A stretch of DNA of 64,000 nt from Halomicroarcula saliterrae (GTDB lineage: Archaea > Halobacteriota > Halobacteria > Halobacteriales > Haloarculaceae): contig NZ_JAMQON010000002.1 of NCBI RefSeq assembly GCF_031624395.1, forward strand, positions 434,001 through 498,000, given 5' to 3'. Positions 56,160 to 63,782 of the stretch are shown here, one piece after another. The stretch's first letter is position 1, and every line of letters begins with the position of its first letter. The notes beneath the pieces were generated by a model. It ran no database searches. It had not been told where the DNA came from and was given only the letters and a program-made list of their open reading frames with translations. The position numbers and the translations under genes were made by a program.

Positions 56160-57569
56160 ATGCAAGTCACCTATCTCGAATCGGCGGCGGTGCTGATCGA
56201 GTCCGAAGACACCTCAGTCCTCTGTGACCCGTGGCTCGTCGACGGCGCGTACTACGGGTCCTGGGCCCACTACCCCGACCCCGATTTCGAGCCAGAGGAT
56301 TTCAACGACGTGGACTACATCTATGTCTCGCACGTCCACCCGGACCACTTCCACCCCGGGACGCTTGAGCGGATGGACGACGATATCCCCGTCCTCATCC
56401 ACGACTACCGCTGGGACTACCTCGCGGACGCCGTCGAGGACCTCGGGTTCGAGGCGATCGAACTGCCCCACGACGAGCCCTACGACCTCAGTGAAGACAC
56501 TCACATCAACGTGCTGGCGGCCGACGGCTGTGACCCCGAACTCTGTGGCAACTTCTTCGGCTGTTCGTGGTACGACACGGAGGCCGACCAGACCGGCTCC
56601 ACGCAGGTCGATTCGATGGCCGTCATCGACGACGGCGAGGGGACCGTCGTCAACACGAACGACTGCCCCTACCCCATCGCCGAGTCCAGCTGCGAGAAGA
56701 TCAAGGCCGACTACGGCGACATCGACCTGCTCTGTCACCAGTACAGCGCCGCGCAGTTCTACCCACAGGCCGTCACCAACTACGACCACGAGGAGAAGAT
56801 CGCCGAACGGGACCGCGTCATCCGGGAGAAACACGAACTCGCTCTGAACTTCATCGACCTCTTCGAGCCCACCTACTACCTGCCCTTCGCCGGCGAGTAC
56901 GTGCTGGCCGGCGACCTCGCGGAGCTCAACGAGTACACCGCGAACCCGCCACGCATCGAGGCCAAGGAGTTCTTCGAGGCGAACACGGGCGAGGAACACG
57001 AGTGTGTCTTCCTCAACTCGGGCGAGCACATCGACACTGTCACCGGCGAGCGGTCGGCCCCCTTCGAGCCCATCGACCAGGAAGCGAAACAGCGCTACAT
57101 CGAGGAAGAGCTCGCCCCCCGAGAGTTCGAATACGAGTCCGACCCGATGCCGACGCTGACCGAGTTCCGGTCGTACGTCCCGCTGGCCTACGAGAACATG
57201 GAAGGCAAGCGAGCCAACATCGGCTTCGAGACGGACACGACCGTGGTGATTCCGCTGGTCGACGGCGTCTGTCTGGAGCTGTCGATGGACGGGTCGGGTT
57301 TCGACTACACCACCGACCTCGACCTCGACGACTACGACGACGGCTGGGTGAAGATGGACGTGGACCCGCGGCTCCTGATGCGCCTCTTCGAGGGGCCCCA
57401 TCAGGCGTACTGGGCCGACGCCAAGATCGGCTCACACATCGGCATCAGCAAGGAACCCGACATCTACGAGCGCGGCCTCTACAACTGTCTCGGGGAGTTC
57501 CACGCCGACGGCGCCGACGTGCAGGCGACGGCGAGTCACGAAACCGACGCCAGTGTCGCCGACGACTGA
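56160..57569 (+). CDS. Metallo-beta-lactamase-fold protein, CMAH/UlaG-like
   Basis: A 469-residue enzyme. The N-terminal third is a metallo-beta-lactamase fold: MQVTYLESAAVLIES, CDPWLVDGAYYGSWAHYP and the metal motif YVSHVHPDHFHPGTL (about 57-71). Later NTNDCPYP (about 166) and LPFAGEYVLAGDL (about 240) supply more sites. The layout resembles CMP-sialic-acid hydroxylase (CMAH) without the Rieske part and UlaG-type hydrolases; members occur in glycan loci of several microbes. The C-terminal half (about 260-460) has no domain I can name. ATG at 56160 chosen; the GTG one codon before is also possible. Confidence 0.75.
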   Translation: MQVTYLESAAVLIESEDTSVLCDPWLVDGAYYGSWAHYPDPDFEPEDFNDVDYIYVSHVHPDHFHPGTLERMDDDIPVLIHDYRWDYLADAVEDLGFEAIELPHDEPYDLSEDTHINVLAADGCDPELCGNFFGCSWYDTEADQTGSTQVDSMAVIDDGEGTVVNTNDCPYPIAESSCEKIKADYGDIDLLCHQYSAAQFYPQAVTNYDHEEKIAERDRVIREKHELALNFIDLFEPTYYLPFAGEYVLAGDLAELNEYTANPPRIEAKEFFEANTGEEHECVFLNSGEHIDTVTGERSAPFEPIDQEAKQRYIEEELAPREFEYESDPMPTLTEFRSYVPLAYENMEGKRANIGFETDTTVVIPLVDGVCLELSMDGSGFDYTTDLDLDDYDDGWVKMDVDPRLLMRLFEGPHQAYWADAKIGSHIGISKEPDIYERGLYNCLGEFHADGADVQATASHETDASVADD

Positions 57570-57822
57570 GCACGGTAGCGGTGGCCGTGAGCGAGTGCCG
57601 TGGCCCTGCCACGGCCGAGCGAAGACGGGGAAGGGCAGGCTGTCCGGAGTGAGCATCCGACGACGAAGTCGTCGGTTCTACCGCGGCGCGCGGACTACCG
57701 CGGCGCGCGGACTACCGCGCCGCCTCGCGGCGCGACAGGAGCACGTCGCGATTTTTCCCCATGTTTTTGCCCGAGCGAGCGCGCCGAAGGCGCGCGAGTA
57801 AGGTGCAAAAAGAGGGTGCCCG
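57570..57822. other. Intergenic region of hairpins and short tandem repeats
   Basis: Perfect stems: GCCGTGGC-CCT-GCCACGGC (57597-57615), CCGACGAC-GAA-GTCGTCGG (57657-57675) and GCGCGCC-GAA-GGCGCGC (57779-57795). A 17-bp unit TACCGCGGCGCGCGGAC is repeated 2.4 times at 57679-57720. T-runs at 57752-57756 and 57763-57767 on the plus strand may end the upstream gene. Confidence 0.6.
57807..57811 (-). terminator. Possible poly-T terminator of the PAN gene
   Basis: Five T on the minus strand, 12 bases after the PAN stop, followed by the GCGCGCC/GGCGCGC hairpin. Archaeal termination usually needs only such a T-run. Confidence 0.4.
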
Positions 57823-59043
57823 TCAGGCGAAGGCGACCGGCTGACTGCCCGACTCCTCGTCCTGACTGATTTTATCGAGCGCGTCGTGGAAGTCCCCCTG
57901 CTCGACGGTCGTCCGGTCGTCGCGGATGGCGAACATCCCGGCTTCCGTCGTGAGCGAAGCGATTTCGGCGCCCGAGAGCCCCTCGGTCTCGGCGGCGAAC
58001 GCGGCCAGGTCCACGTCGTCGGCGAGGTTCATGTCCTCGGTGTGAATCTCCAGAATCCGCTCGCGGCCCTCGACGTCGGGGTTTGGCACCTCGATGAGGC
58101 GGTCGAACCGGCCCGGGCGCAGGATGGCGCGGTCGAGCATGTCGAAGCGGTTCGTCGCCGCGATGATGCGGATCTCGCCGCGGTCGTCGAACCCGTCCAT
58201 CTCCGAGAGCAGCTGCATCATCGTCCGCTGGACCTCGGCGTCGCCGCTGGTCTTCGATTCGGTGCGCTTGGCGGCGATGGCGTCTATCTCGTCGATGAAG
58301 ATGATGGCGGGCTGGCGCTCGCTGGCGAGCTCGAAGAGGTCACGAACCAGCCGAGCGCCCTCGCCGATGAACTTCCGGACGAGCTCGGAGCCGGCCATCT
58401 TGATGAAGGTGGCGTCGGTCTCGTTGGCGACGGCTTTCGCGAGCATCGTCTTGCCGGTGCCGGGCGGACCGTGCAGCAGGACGCCGCTCGGGGGCTCGAT
58501 ACCCACGTCGCGGAACTGCTGGGCGTTCAACAGCGGCTCCTCGACGGCTTCCCGCACTTCGACCATCTCTTCTTCCAGCCCGCCGATGTCGTCGTAGCTC
58601 ACGTCGGGGGAGCGCTCGACCTGCATCGCCTGGGCCCGGGAGTCCGTCTCGGCCTCGAGGATCTGCTTGACGCTGAAGGAGTCGTTGATGGCGACGCGGT
58701 CCCCGGCTTCGAGCGTGTCCCGGATGGAGGGCGAGACCTCGGTCAGCACCTCCTGGTTGTTGCCGTGCTGTTTGACGACGACGCCGTCGTCGGTGAGCTC
58801 CTCGGCCGTCGCGATGTAGAGCGAGGAGGTCTTCAGGGTCTCGTTCTCTCGTTCGAGCTGGTCGACGTCGTCCGAGAGGTCGGACTGGCGCGTTCGGGCG
58901 CTGTCGAGTTGCTCTGTGAGCTGTTCGTTGACGCGGACTATCTCTTCGAAGTGGTCCCGGAGCGCATCGAGACGCTCTTCTGGCGTCATCTCTGGGTCGA
59001 GGTCCAGGCGGGGCCGTTCCGGAAGCGAGGGACTGCGCGACAT
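57823..59043 (-). CDS. pan: Proteasome-activating nucleotidase (PAN, 26S Rpt-type AAA ATPase)
   Basis: A 406-residue AAA ATPase that unfolds substrates for the 20S proteasome. An N-terminal coiled coil (about 23-75) leads into the OB domain (VVKQHGNNQEVLTEVSPSIR). The AAA module has Walker A GPPGTGKTMLAKAVA (about 193-207), Walker B IIFIDEIDAIA (about 252-262), sensor 1 IIAATNRFD and the arginine finger LRPGRFDR. The last three residues are A-F-A, a variant of the HbYX motif that opens the proteasome gate. Start at the ATG at 59043, chosen because the coiled coil follows. Confidence 0.93.
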   Translation of the reverse strand: MSRSPSLPERPRLDLDPEMTPEERLDALRDHFEEIVRVNEQLTEQLDSARTRQSDLSDDVDQLERENETLKTSSLYIATAEELTDDGVVVKQHGNNQEVLTEVSPSIRDTLEAGDRVAINDSFSVKQILEAETDSRAQAMQVERSPDVSYDDIGGLEEEMVEVREAVEEPLLNAQQFRDVGIEPPSGVLLHGPPGTGKTMLAKAVANETDATFIKMAGSELVRKFIGEGARLVRDLFELASERQPAIIFIDEIDAIAAKRTESKTSGDAEVQRTMMQLLSEMDGFDDRGEIRIIAATNRFDMLDRAILRPGRFDRLIEVPNPDVEGRERILEIHTEDMNLADDVDLAAFAAETEGLSGAEIASLTTEAGMFAIRDDRTTVEQGDFHDALDKISQDEESGSQPVAFA

Positions 59044-59146
59044 TTGACTGCCCGGTACTACACGGTTGAGACACAAAGTGCCTTTGGGTCACACACCCCG
59101 GTTCGTGTCGGCCGGCAGTCCGGTTCGGGACCGCTACCGGCCGGCC

Positions 59147-60937
59147 TTACTGGAGGCTGGCGAACTCGTCGAGATACTCGCCGTAGGTGTCGAGCGCCGA
59201 CTCGACGGGGGCCGGCGTCGCCATGTCGACGCCAGCGCCCCGGAGCAGCTCCAGCGGGTACTCCCGGGAGCCACTGGACAGGAAGTCGATGTAGCGCTGT
59301 GCGGCGGGGTCGCCCTCTTCGAGGATGCCGTCGACGAGTGCGACGGCCGCGGAGATGCCCGTCGCGTACTGGTAGACGTAGAACGCACGATAGAAGTGGG
59401 GGATGCGCATCCACTCGCGGGCGATGCGGTCGTCGAGCTCGGCCGGCGCGTAGTAGTCGCCCTTGAGCTCGGCGTAGAGGTCGTCCAGCCGGTCCGGAGT
59501 CAGGGGCTCGCCGGCCTCGGCCATCTCGTGGGTCCGGTGTTCGAACTCGGCGAACATGGTCTGGCGATACAGCGTCGAGCGGAACCGTTCGAGATACTCG
59601 TTGAGGACGTGTCGGCGCAGTCGCTCGTCCTCGACGGTGTCGAGCAGATGGTGCGTGAGCAGCGTCTCGTTGACGGTGCTCGCGACTTCGGCGACGAAAA
59701 TCTCGTACCCCGAGTAGACGTAGGGCTGGGACTCGCTGGTGTACTCCGAGTGCATCGAGTGGCCCAGTTCGTGTGCCAGCGTGTACATCGACTCCACGTC
59801 GTCCTGGTAGTTCATCAGGATGAACGGCTGGGAGTCGTAGGTCCCGCCCGAATAGGCGCCGGACTGCTTGTGCTTGGTCTCGTAGACGTCGACCCACCGC
59901 GAGTCGAGCCCCTCGGCCAGCCGGGACTGGTAGTCCTCGCCCAGCGGCGCGACGGCCTCGGTGACGTACTCACAGGCCTGCTCGTAGCTGACCTCTGGCG
60001 ACTCCTCCTGGACCAGCGGGACGTAGAGGTCCCACATCCGCAGCTCGTCGCCGTCGACGGAGTCACGCTTCAACTCGGCGTGGCGGTGGAGTTTGTCGAG
60101 GTTGTCGTGGACGGTGTCGACGAGTGTGTCGTACACCTCGCTTGGCACGTTGGGCCCGTTCAGCGCGGCCTCGCGGGCGGTGTCGTAGTTGCGGGCCCGG
60201 GCCAGCTTCACGTCGGTCTTGACGGCGTTCTTGTGGGCGGTACCGACCGCGTTCCGGACGCCGTGCCACTCGTCGTAGAACGCCTCGTACACCCGCTTTC
60301 GGAACTCGCGGTCGGGGTGTTTCTGCAGCGTCGTGAAGTTGTTCAGCGTGATCGACTGGTCGCCGCCGTCGGGTCCCTCGACCGTCGGGAACTCCATGTC
60401 CGCGTTGGCCAGCATGTTGTACACCTCACCCGAGGCCCCGGTGACCTCACCGAGCTCCGCCAGCAGGTTCTCGACCTCCGTCGAGCGGGTGTGGGGTTTC
60501 ATCCGGAGCACGTCGTCGAAGTAGTGCTCGTACGGTTCGAGGGCGGGCTCCGCGTCGACCAAGTCGTCGATGTCGCCCTCGTCGAGCGCCTGCAGTTCGG
60601 GGTCGAGGAACGAAGCGGCCGAACTCGCGTCGGAGGAGAGCGACTGCGACCGCGCTGTCAGCGCCTGATACGTGTCGTCGGTCGTGTCCTCGTCCCGCCG
60701 CATGCGGGCGTAGGAGGCGACGTTCGACACTTTCCGCATCAGCTGCTCGTAGGTTTCGAGCGTGGCAAGCAGGGTGGCCGCGTCGTCGGTCGCCCGGCCC
60801 TCGTAGGCCGCCAGGTCCTCGACCAGTTCCTCGGCTTCCTCGTAGGCTTCCTCCCACTCCTCGTCGTCGGCGTAGAGGGATTCGAGCGCCCACTTGTACT
60901 CCTCGTCGATGTCGTCGCGTGCGGGTACCGAACTCAT
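59147..60937 (-). CDS. pepF: Oligoendopeptidase F (M3 family metallopeptidase)
   Basis: A 596-residue zinc peptidase that cuts short peptides in the cytoplasm. MSSVPARDDIDEEYKWALESLYADDEEWEEAYEEAEEL is the usual helical start. The zinc motif is TLAHELGHSMHSEYTSESQ (HExxH, about 392-396) with the third ligand in FVAEVASTVNE (about 421-431). The length is standard. Upstream 103 bases separate it from PAN on the same strand; both act in protein turnover. Start at the ATG at 60937; longer frames run into the next gene. Confidence 0.93.
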   Translation of the reverse strand: MSSVPARDDIDEEYKWALESLYADDEEWEEAYEEAEELVEDLAAYEGRATDDAATLLATLETYEQLMRKVSNVASYARMRRDEDTTDDTYQALTARSQSLSSDASSAASFLDPELQALDEGDIDDLVDAEPALEPYEHYFDDVLRMKPHTRSTEVENLLAELGEVTGASGEVYNMLANADMEFPTVEGPDGGDQSITLNNFTTLQKHPDREFRKRVYEAFYDEWHGVRNAVGTAHKNAVKTDVKLARARNYDTAREAALNGPNVPSEVYDTLVDTVHDNLDKLHRHAELKRDSVDGDELRMWDLYVPLVQEESPEVSYEQACEYVTEAVAPLGEDYQSRLAEGLDSRWVDVYETKHKQSGAYSGGTYDSQPFILMNYQDDVESMYTLAHELGHSMHSEYTSESQPYVYSGYEIFVAEVASTVNETLLTHHLLDTVEDERLRRHVLNEYLERFRSTLYRQTMFAEFEHRTHEMAEAGEPLTPDRLDDLYAELKGDYYAPAELDDRIAREWMRIPHFYRAFYVYQYATGISAAVALVDGILEEGDPAAQRYIDFLSSGSREYPLELLRGAGVDMATPAPVESALDTYGEYLDEFASLQ

Positions 60938-61001
60938 GTGCGTCGGGGTAGGGAAGGCGCCGAAGTAAGCCTTTCCGGGCGACAGTACCACCAAGAACCG
61001 C

Positions 61002-61277
61002 TTACGATTCACCTCTCACGGACGGACCACCGGAGCCCTGCTCGTCCCGCACGACGAAGTAGAGGACCCAGAGGACGACGGCGCCGATTCCCCCCAGGAA
61101 CCCGCTGAGGAACGACCCTGCGCCCCACGCGAACGCGTGACTGACGTTCCGACGCTTCGCGTCACGGTATATCCAGACGGAGACGCCCAGATTAGCGAGG
61201 AACAGTAGTCCCATCATCCCGAGGATGATGAACAGTTCTACGTTGACCGGACTGCCTGCCTGAAGTGGGACTATCAC
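61002..61277 (-). CDS. Small membrane protein sharing a promoter motif with its neighbour
   Basis: A 91-residue protein with two membrane segments (VELFIILGMMGLLFLANLGVSVWIYRDAK and FAWGAGSFLSGFLGGIGAVVLWVLYFVVRDEQ), the layout of a PLDc_N-like or phospholipase-anchor small protein; YRDAKRRNVSHAFAWG between them is the most conserved-looking part. GTG start at 61277, with TTTTTATACTCCCCC on the minus strand just upstream. Function unknown. It shares that promoter and a GC palindrome with the 61427-61999 gene, so the two are probably co-regulated. Confidence 0.65.
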   Translation of the reverse strand: MIVPLQAGSPVNVELFIILGMMGLLFLANLGVSVWIYRDAKRRNVSHAFAWGAGSFLSGFLGGIGAVVLWVLYFVVRDEQGSGGPSVRGES

Positions 61278-61300
61278 GACTTACCGCTTGAGAAGGGGGG

Positions 61301-61356
61301 AGTATAAAAACCGAAGCCGATTTCGCGGCCGCGAACCGGTAATTCGCGGCCGCACA
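61301..61356 (-). promoter_or_regulatory. Promoter and palindromic operator of the 91-aa membrane protein gene
   Basis: On the minus strand a TATA box TTTTTATACT (61301-61310) is preceded by the perfect 14-bp palindrome TTCGCGGCCGCGAA at 61322-61335 and by a second partial copy at 61343-61354, 21 bases further (two helical turns). Confidence 0.6.
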
Positions 61357-61426
61357 GGCGGTCTATAGATATCGACTGTCCGGCGACGCCATGAACTCGT
61401 CCGATTGCAGACTGCCGGCAGTAGAG

Positions 61427-61999
61427 CTACTGGACAACGCGCTCGCCGACGAACAGGAGAAGCGTGGCGAGGAGGAGCTGGAACGCCGTGACGCCGACCA
61501 CCATTCCGCCGACCGCCAGCACGGTGCCGGCCGGTTCCACGAGACGACCGCCGTCCTGCAGGAGCTGGAGTATGACGATGCTCACGATACTACTGAGTAG
61601 AAACGTCAGGAACAACACGGTAAGCACGAACCCCCGGAACTCTGCCGTGTCCGAAACTGTGAGAAAGCCGATGGAGAGCCGATTGTGCGGGGCTTCGGCG
61701 GCGAGGGCGCGCTTCCCTTCCGGGGACAACGGCCAGTCCGACTCCTGGTAGTTGATGTAATACAGGGTGACCGAATCGGGATACGTCTCGGCGGCGACGA
61801 TGTCGACCTCCTGTAGTTCGTTCAGTCGGTTCTGAACGGTTCGTTTGCTCACGTCGGGTTTGATACGAGCCTGAAGCTGCCTGGCCGAGAAGAAGGGGCG
61901 CTCGGATGAGACCATCGTCTCGACGACGTGCTGCTGTGTGAGCGAGTTGTCGAGATTGCGGTCGAGCCGATTGTCGATCCAACCCGGTAGCTCGGACAC
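61427..61999 (-). CDS. Winged-helix membrane protein, probable regulator
   Basis: A 190-residue protein with a soluble N-terminal winged-helix domain and two C-terminal membrane helices. The HTH core is SARQLQARIKPDVSKRTVQNRLNELQEVDIVAAETY (about 43-78), followed by YYINYQESDWPLSPEGKRAL. The helices are FVLTVLFLTFLLSSIVSIVIL and VLAVGGMVVGVTAFQLLLATLLLFV. The start is a GTG at 61999, 28 nt after a TATTTATAA box. Membrane-tied HTH proteins are common in haloarchaea. It shares its promoter palindrome with the 61002-61277 gene and may regulate both. Confidence 0.7.
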   Translation of the reverse strand: MSELPGWIDNRLDRNLDNSLTQQHVVETMVSSERPFFSARQLQARIKPDVSKRTVQNRLNELQEVDIVAAETYPDSVTLYYINYQESDWPLSPEGKRALAAEAPHNRLSIGFLTVSDTAEFRGFVLTVLFLTFLLSSIVSIVILQLLQDGGRLVEPAGTVLAVGGMVVGVTAFQLLLATLLLFVGERVVQ

Positions 62000-62020
62000 G
62001 GTACGTCGGTAGAACGGGGG

Positions 62021-62060
62021 AGTGATTATAAATAGGCAGCCGGATTTCACGGCCGCGAAC
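62021..62060 (-). promoter_or_regulatory. Promoter and operator-like motif of the winged-helix gene
   Basis: On the minus strand CCGGTTCGCGGCCGTGAAATC (62043-62063 region) precedes TATTTATAATCACTCCCCC. The core TTCACGGCCGCGAA at 62046-62059 differs by one base from the palindrome of the neighbouring promoter, and both are followed by the same GGCT spacer and CTCCCCC after the TATA box. Confidence 0.6.
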
Positions 62061-62182
62061 CGGATATCAGAGCGGTTGAAGCGGTATCCGAAGCTGAGCC
62101 TTGAGGGTGACACAGCCTGCGAGAGCGGCGCTGAGTGTATCGCGTGGCCGCCTGAAACCGGAGGAGAGCCATCGAAAGCGGA

Positions 62183-62986
62183 CTACTCCAGTTCGGAGGC
62201 CACACACTCAGCGACCCGCGCAGCCGTCCGGCGTTCGACCCGCAGGTCCTCGAACACCGAGCGGGCGCTCTCGACGGCCTCGTCGTCAGTCCGGAACGCG
62301 ACGCCCGGGTAGTCGACACCCGTCAGCACCAGCGGATAGGCGGGCGCGGGAGCGACTCCCTCTGGGCCGGGCAACGGGTCGGCGGAGAAGACGCGGTCGA
62401 CCTTCGAGCGCGGCGACACGCCCCGGAGAATCTCGTCGAGCAGGCCGACGACGCGCCGGACCAGCTGGCGACAGAAGCCGCCGGCCCGGAGCTGAACGAC
62501 CAGCGCGTCTCCCTCCCGGTCGAGTTCGCCGGCCAGCTCCCGCACCGTCCCGTCGTCGTCGTCCGGTGTGAGGTTGTGGTAGTCGTGGCGGCCACAGAGC
62601 GCGCCGAGCGCCTCGGCGGCCAGGTCGTCGTCGGCATCCGGCGCGTACAGGAAGTAGGTGTACCGACGCTCGCGGGCGTCGTGGGTCGCGTGGAAATCGT
62701 CGTCGACCGCCGCGCTGGCCCAGACGCGCACGTCGGCGGGGAGCTCGCTGTTGAACGCCGCGGGCGTGAGCCAGTCGGGGGCCTCGAAGGCGACGGTCTG
62801 GGCGAGGGCGGAGACGCCGGCGTCGGTGCGGCCGGCCGCGGCGTACCCCTCCGGGACTCCGTCGCGCGCACAGACGCCCAGTCGGGCCAGCCCGGCGAGC
62901 AGCGCCCCCTCGACCGTCGACACGTCGGGCTGGCGCTGGAAACCGCTGTACGGCCGGCCGTCGTAGGCGACCCGGTAGGCGCGCAT
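62183..62986 (-). CDS. truA: tRNA pseudouridine(38-40) synthase TruA
   Basis: A 267-residue enzyme modifying the anticodon arm of tRNA. MRAYRVAYDGRPYSGFQRQPDVSTVEGALL is the conserved start and AAAGRTDAGVSALAQTVAFE (about 49-68) holds the catalytic Asp in the R-T-D-A-G-V motif. FHATHDARERRYTYFLY (about 97-113) and RAGGFCRQLVRRVVGLLDEIL (about 169-189) complete the fold. Start at the ATG at 62986; long in-frame upstream extension runs through the tandem repeat and is rejected. Ends in ASELE. Confidence 0.93.
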   Translation of the reverse strand: MRAYRVAYDGRPYSGFQRQPDVSTVEGALLAGLARLGVCARDGVPEGYAAAGRTDAGVSALAQTVAFEAPDWLTPAAFNSELPADVRVWASAAVDDDFHATHDARERRYTYFLYAPDADDDLAAEALGALCGRHDYHNLTPDDDDGTVRELAGELDREGDALVVQLRAGGFCRQLVRRVVGLLDEILRGVSPRSKVDRVFSADPLPGPEGVAPAPAYPLVLTGVDYPGVAFRTDDEAVESARSVFEDLRVERRTAARVAECVASELE

Positions 62987-63019
62987 GGCTCGGGGTTCGG
63001 TGGGCTTGCACTTGTGGGC

Positions 63020-63204
63020 GCCGGCTCCGTTTGGCCGCCGACGTTTCTTTCGGGGTCCTCCTCGGCTCCGCTCGGCCGCCGACGTTTCTTTCGGGTCCCG
63101 CTCGGCTCCGTTTGGCCGCCGACGTTTCTTTCGAGTCCCGCTCGGCTCCGCTTGGCCGCCGACGTTTCTTTCGAGTCCCGCTCGGCTCCGCTTGGCCGCC
63201 GACG
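63020..63204. repeat. 40-bp tandem repeat, about 4.5 copies
   Basis: Unit GGCCGCCGACGTTTCTTTCG (first 20 bases) followed by AGTCCCGCTCGGCTCCGCTT begins at 63033, 63074, 63114, 63154 and, partly, at 63194. Copies 3 and 4 are almost identical. It lies between the divergent truA and GNAT genes. Reading frames pass through it but the unit length is not a multiple of three. Confidence 0.85.
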
Positions 63205-63272
63205 GAGCGGCGGCCGGGTCGCCGAGCGGACCCTTCGGATTTAGGGGACTCGGGCCCGTAGCTGGCAACAGA

Positions 63273-63782
63273 ATGGCATCATCCGGCGAAGACGGACGCC
63301 AGTTTCCGCGCCCGCCACAGGAGTTCACCGACCGCGAAGACCGGACGGTGACGATGGACGCGTACGACGGGGAGGCCGAACCGCTGGTGTCGATGTACAC
63401 CGACTTCGACGCCGACTCCCGCTCACAGGGCGTCCCGCCGCGCAAGGAGCCCGCCATCCGCGAGTGGGTGGAGGGGCTGCTCGCCGACGGCCTGAACGTG
63501 GTGGTCACCCACGACGGCGCGTCGGTGGGTCACGCCGTGTTGATGCCCGTCGGGGACGGCAGCGCGGAGTTGGCCATCTTCGTCCACCCCGACTACCAGT
63601 CGGCCGGCATCGGCACGCGGCTCATCGAGGTGCTGCTGGGCTACGGCCAGGAGGAAGGCGTCGAGCACGTCTGGCTGGCCGTCTCACAGCGCAACCACGT
63701 CGCGATGCGAGTGTATCGCTCGGTGGGCTTCGAGACGCGTCTGCGCGAACACGTCGAGATCGAGATGGAGCGGGACCTCTAG
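63273..63782 (+). CDS. GNAT-family N-acetyltransferase
   Basis: A 169-residue single GNAT domain. The N-terminal region has DAYDGEAEPLVSMYTDFDADSRSQGVPP, then VGHAVLMPVGDGSAELAIFVHPDYQSAGIGTRLIEVLLGYGQEEGV (about 86-131), where Q-S-A-G-I-G is the acetyl-CoA-binding motif A, and YRSVGFETRLREHVEIEM at the end. The substrate is unknown. Start at the ATG at 63273. It lies just past the 40-bp repeat, divergent from truA. Confidence 0.88.
   Translation: MASSGEDGRQFPRPPQEFTDREDRTVTMDAYDGEAEPLVSMYTDFDADSRSQGVPPRKEPAIREWVEGLLADGLNVVVTHDGASVGHAVLMPVGDGSAELAIFVHPDYQSAGIGTRLIEVLLGYGQEEGVEHVWLAVSQRNHVAMRVYRSVGFETRLREHVEIEMERDL

Noticed and set aside
62987-63508. Long N-terminal extension of TruA through the tandem repeat
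   Set aside because: Low-complexity translation of a 40-bp repeat; the conserved TruA start lies at 62986.
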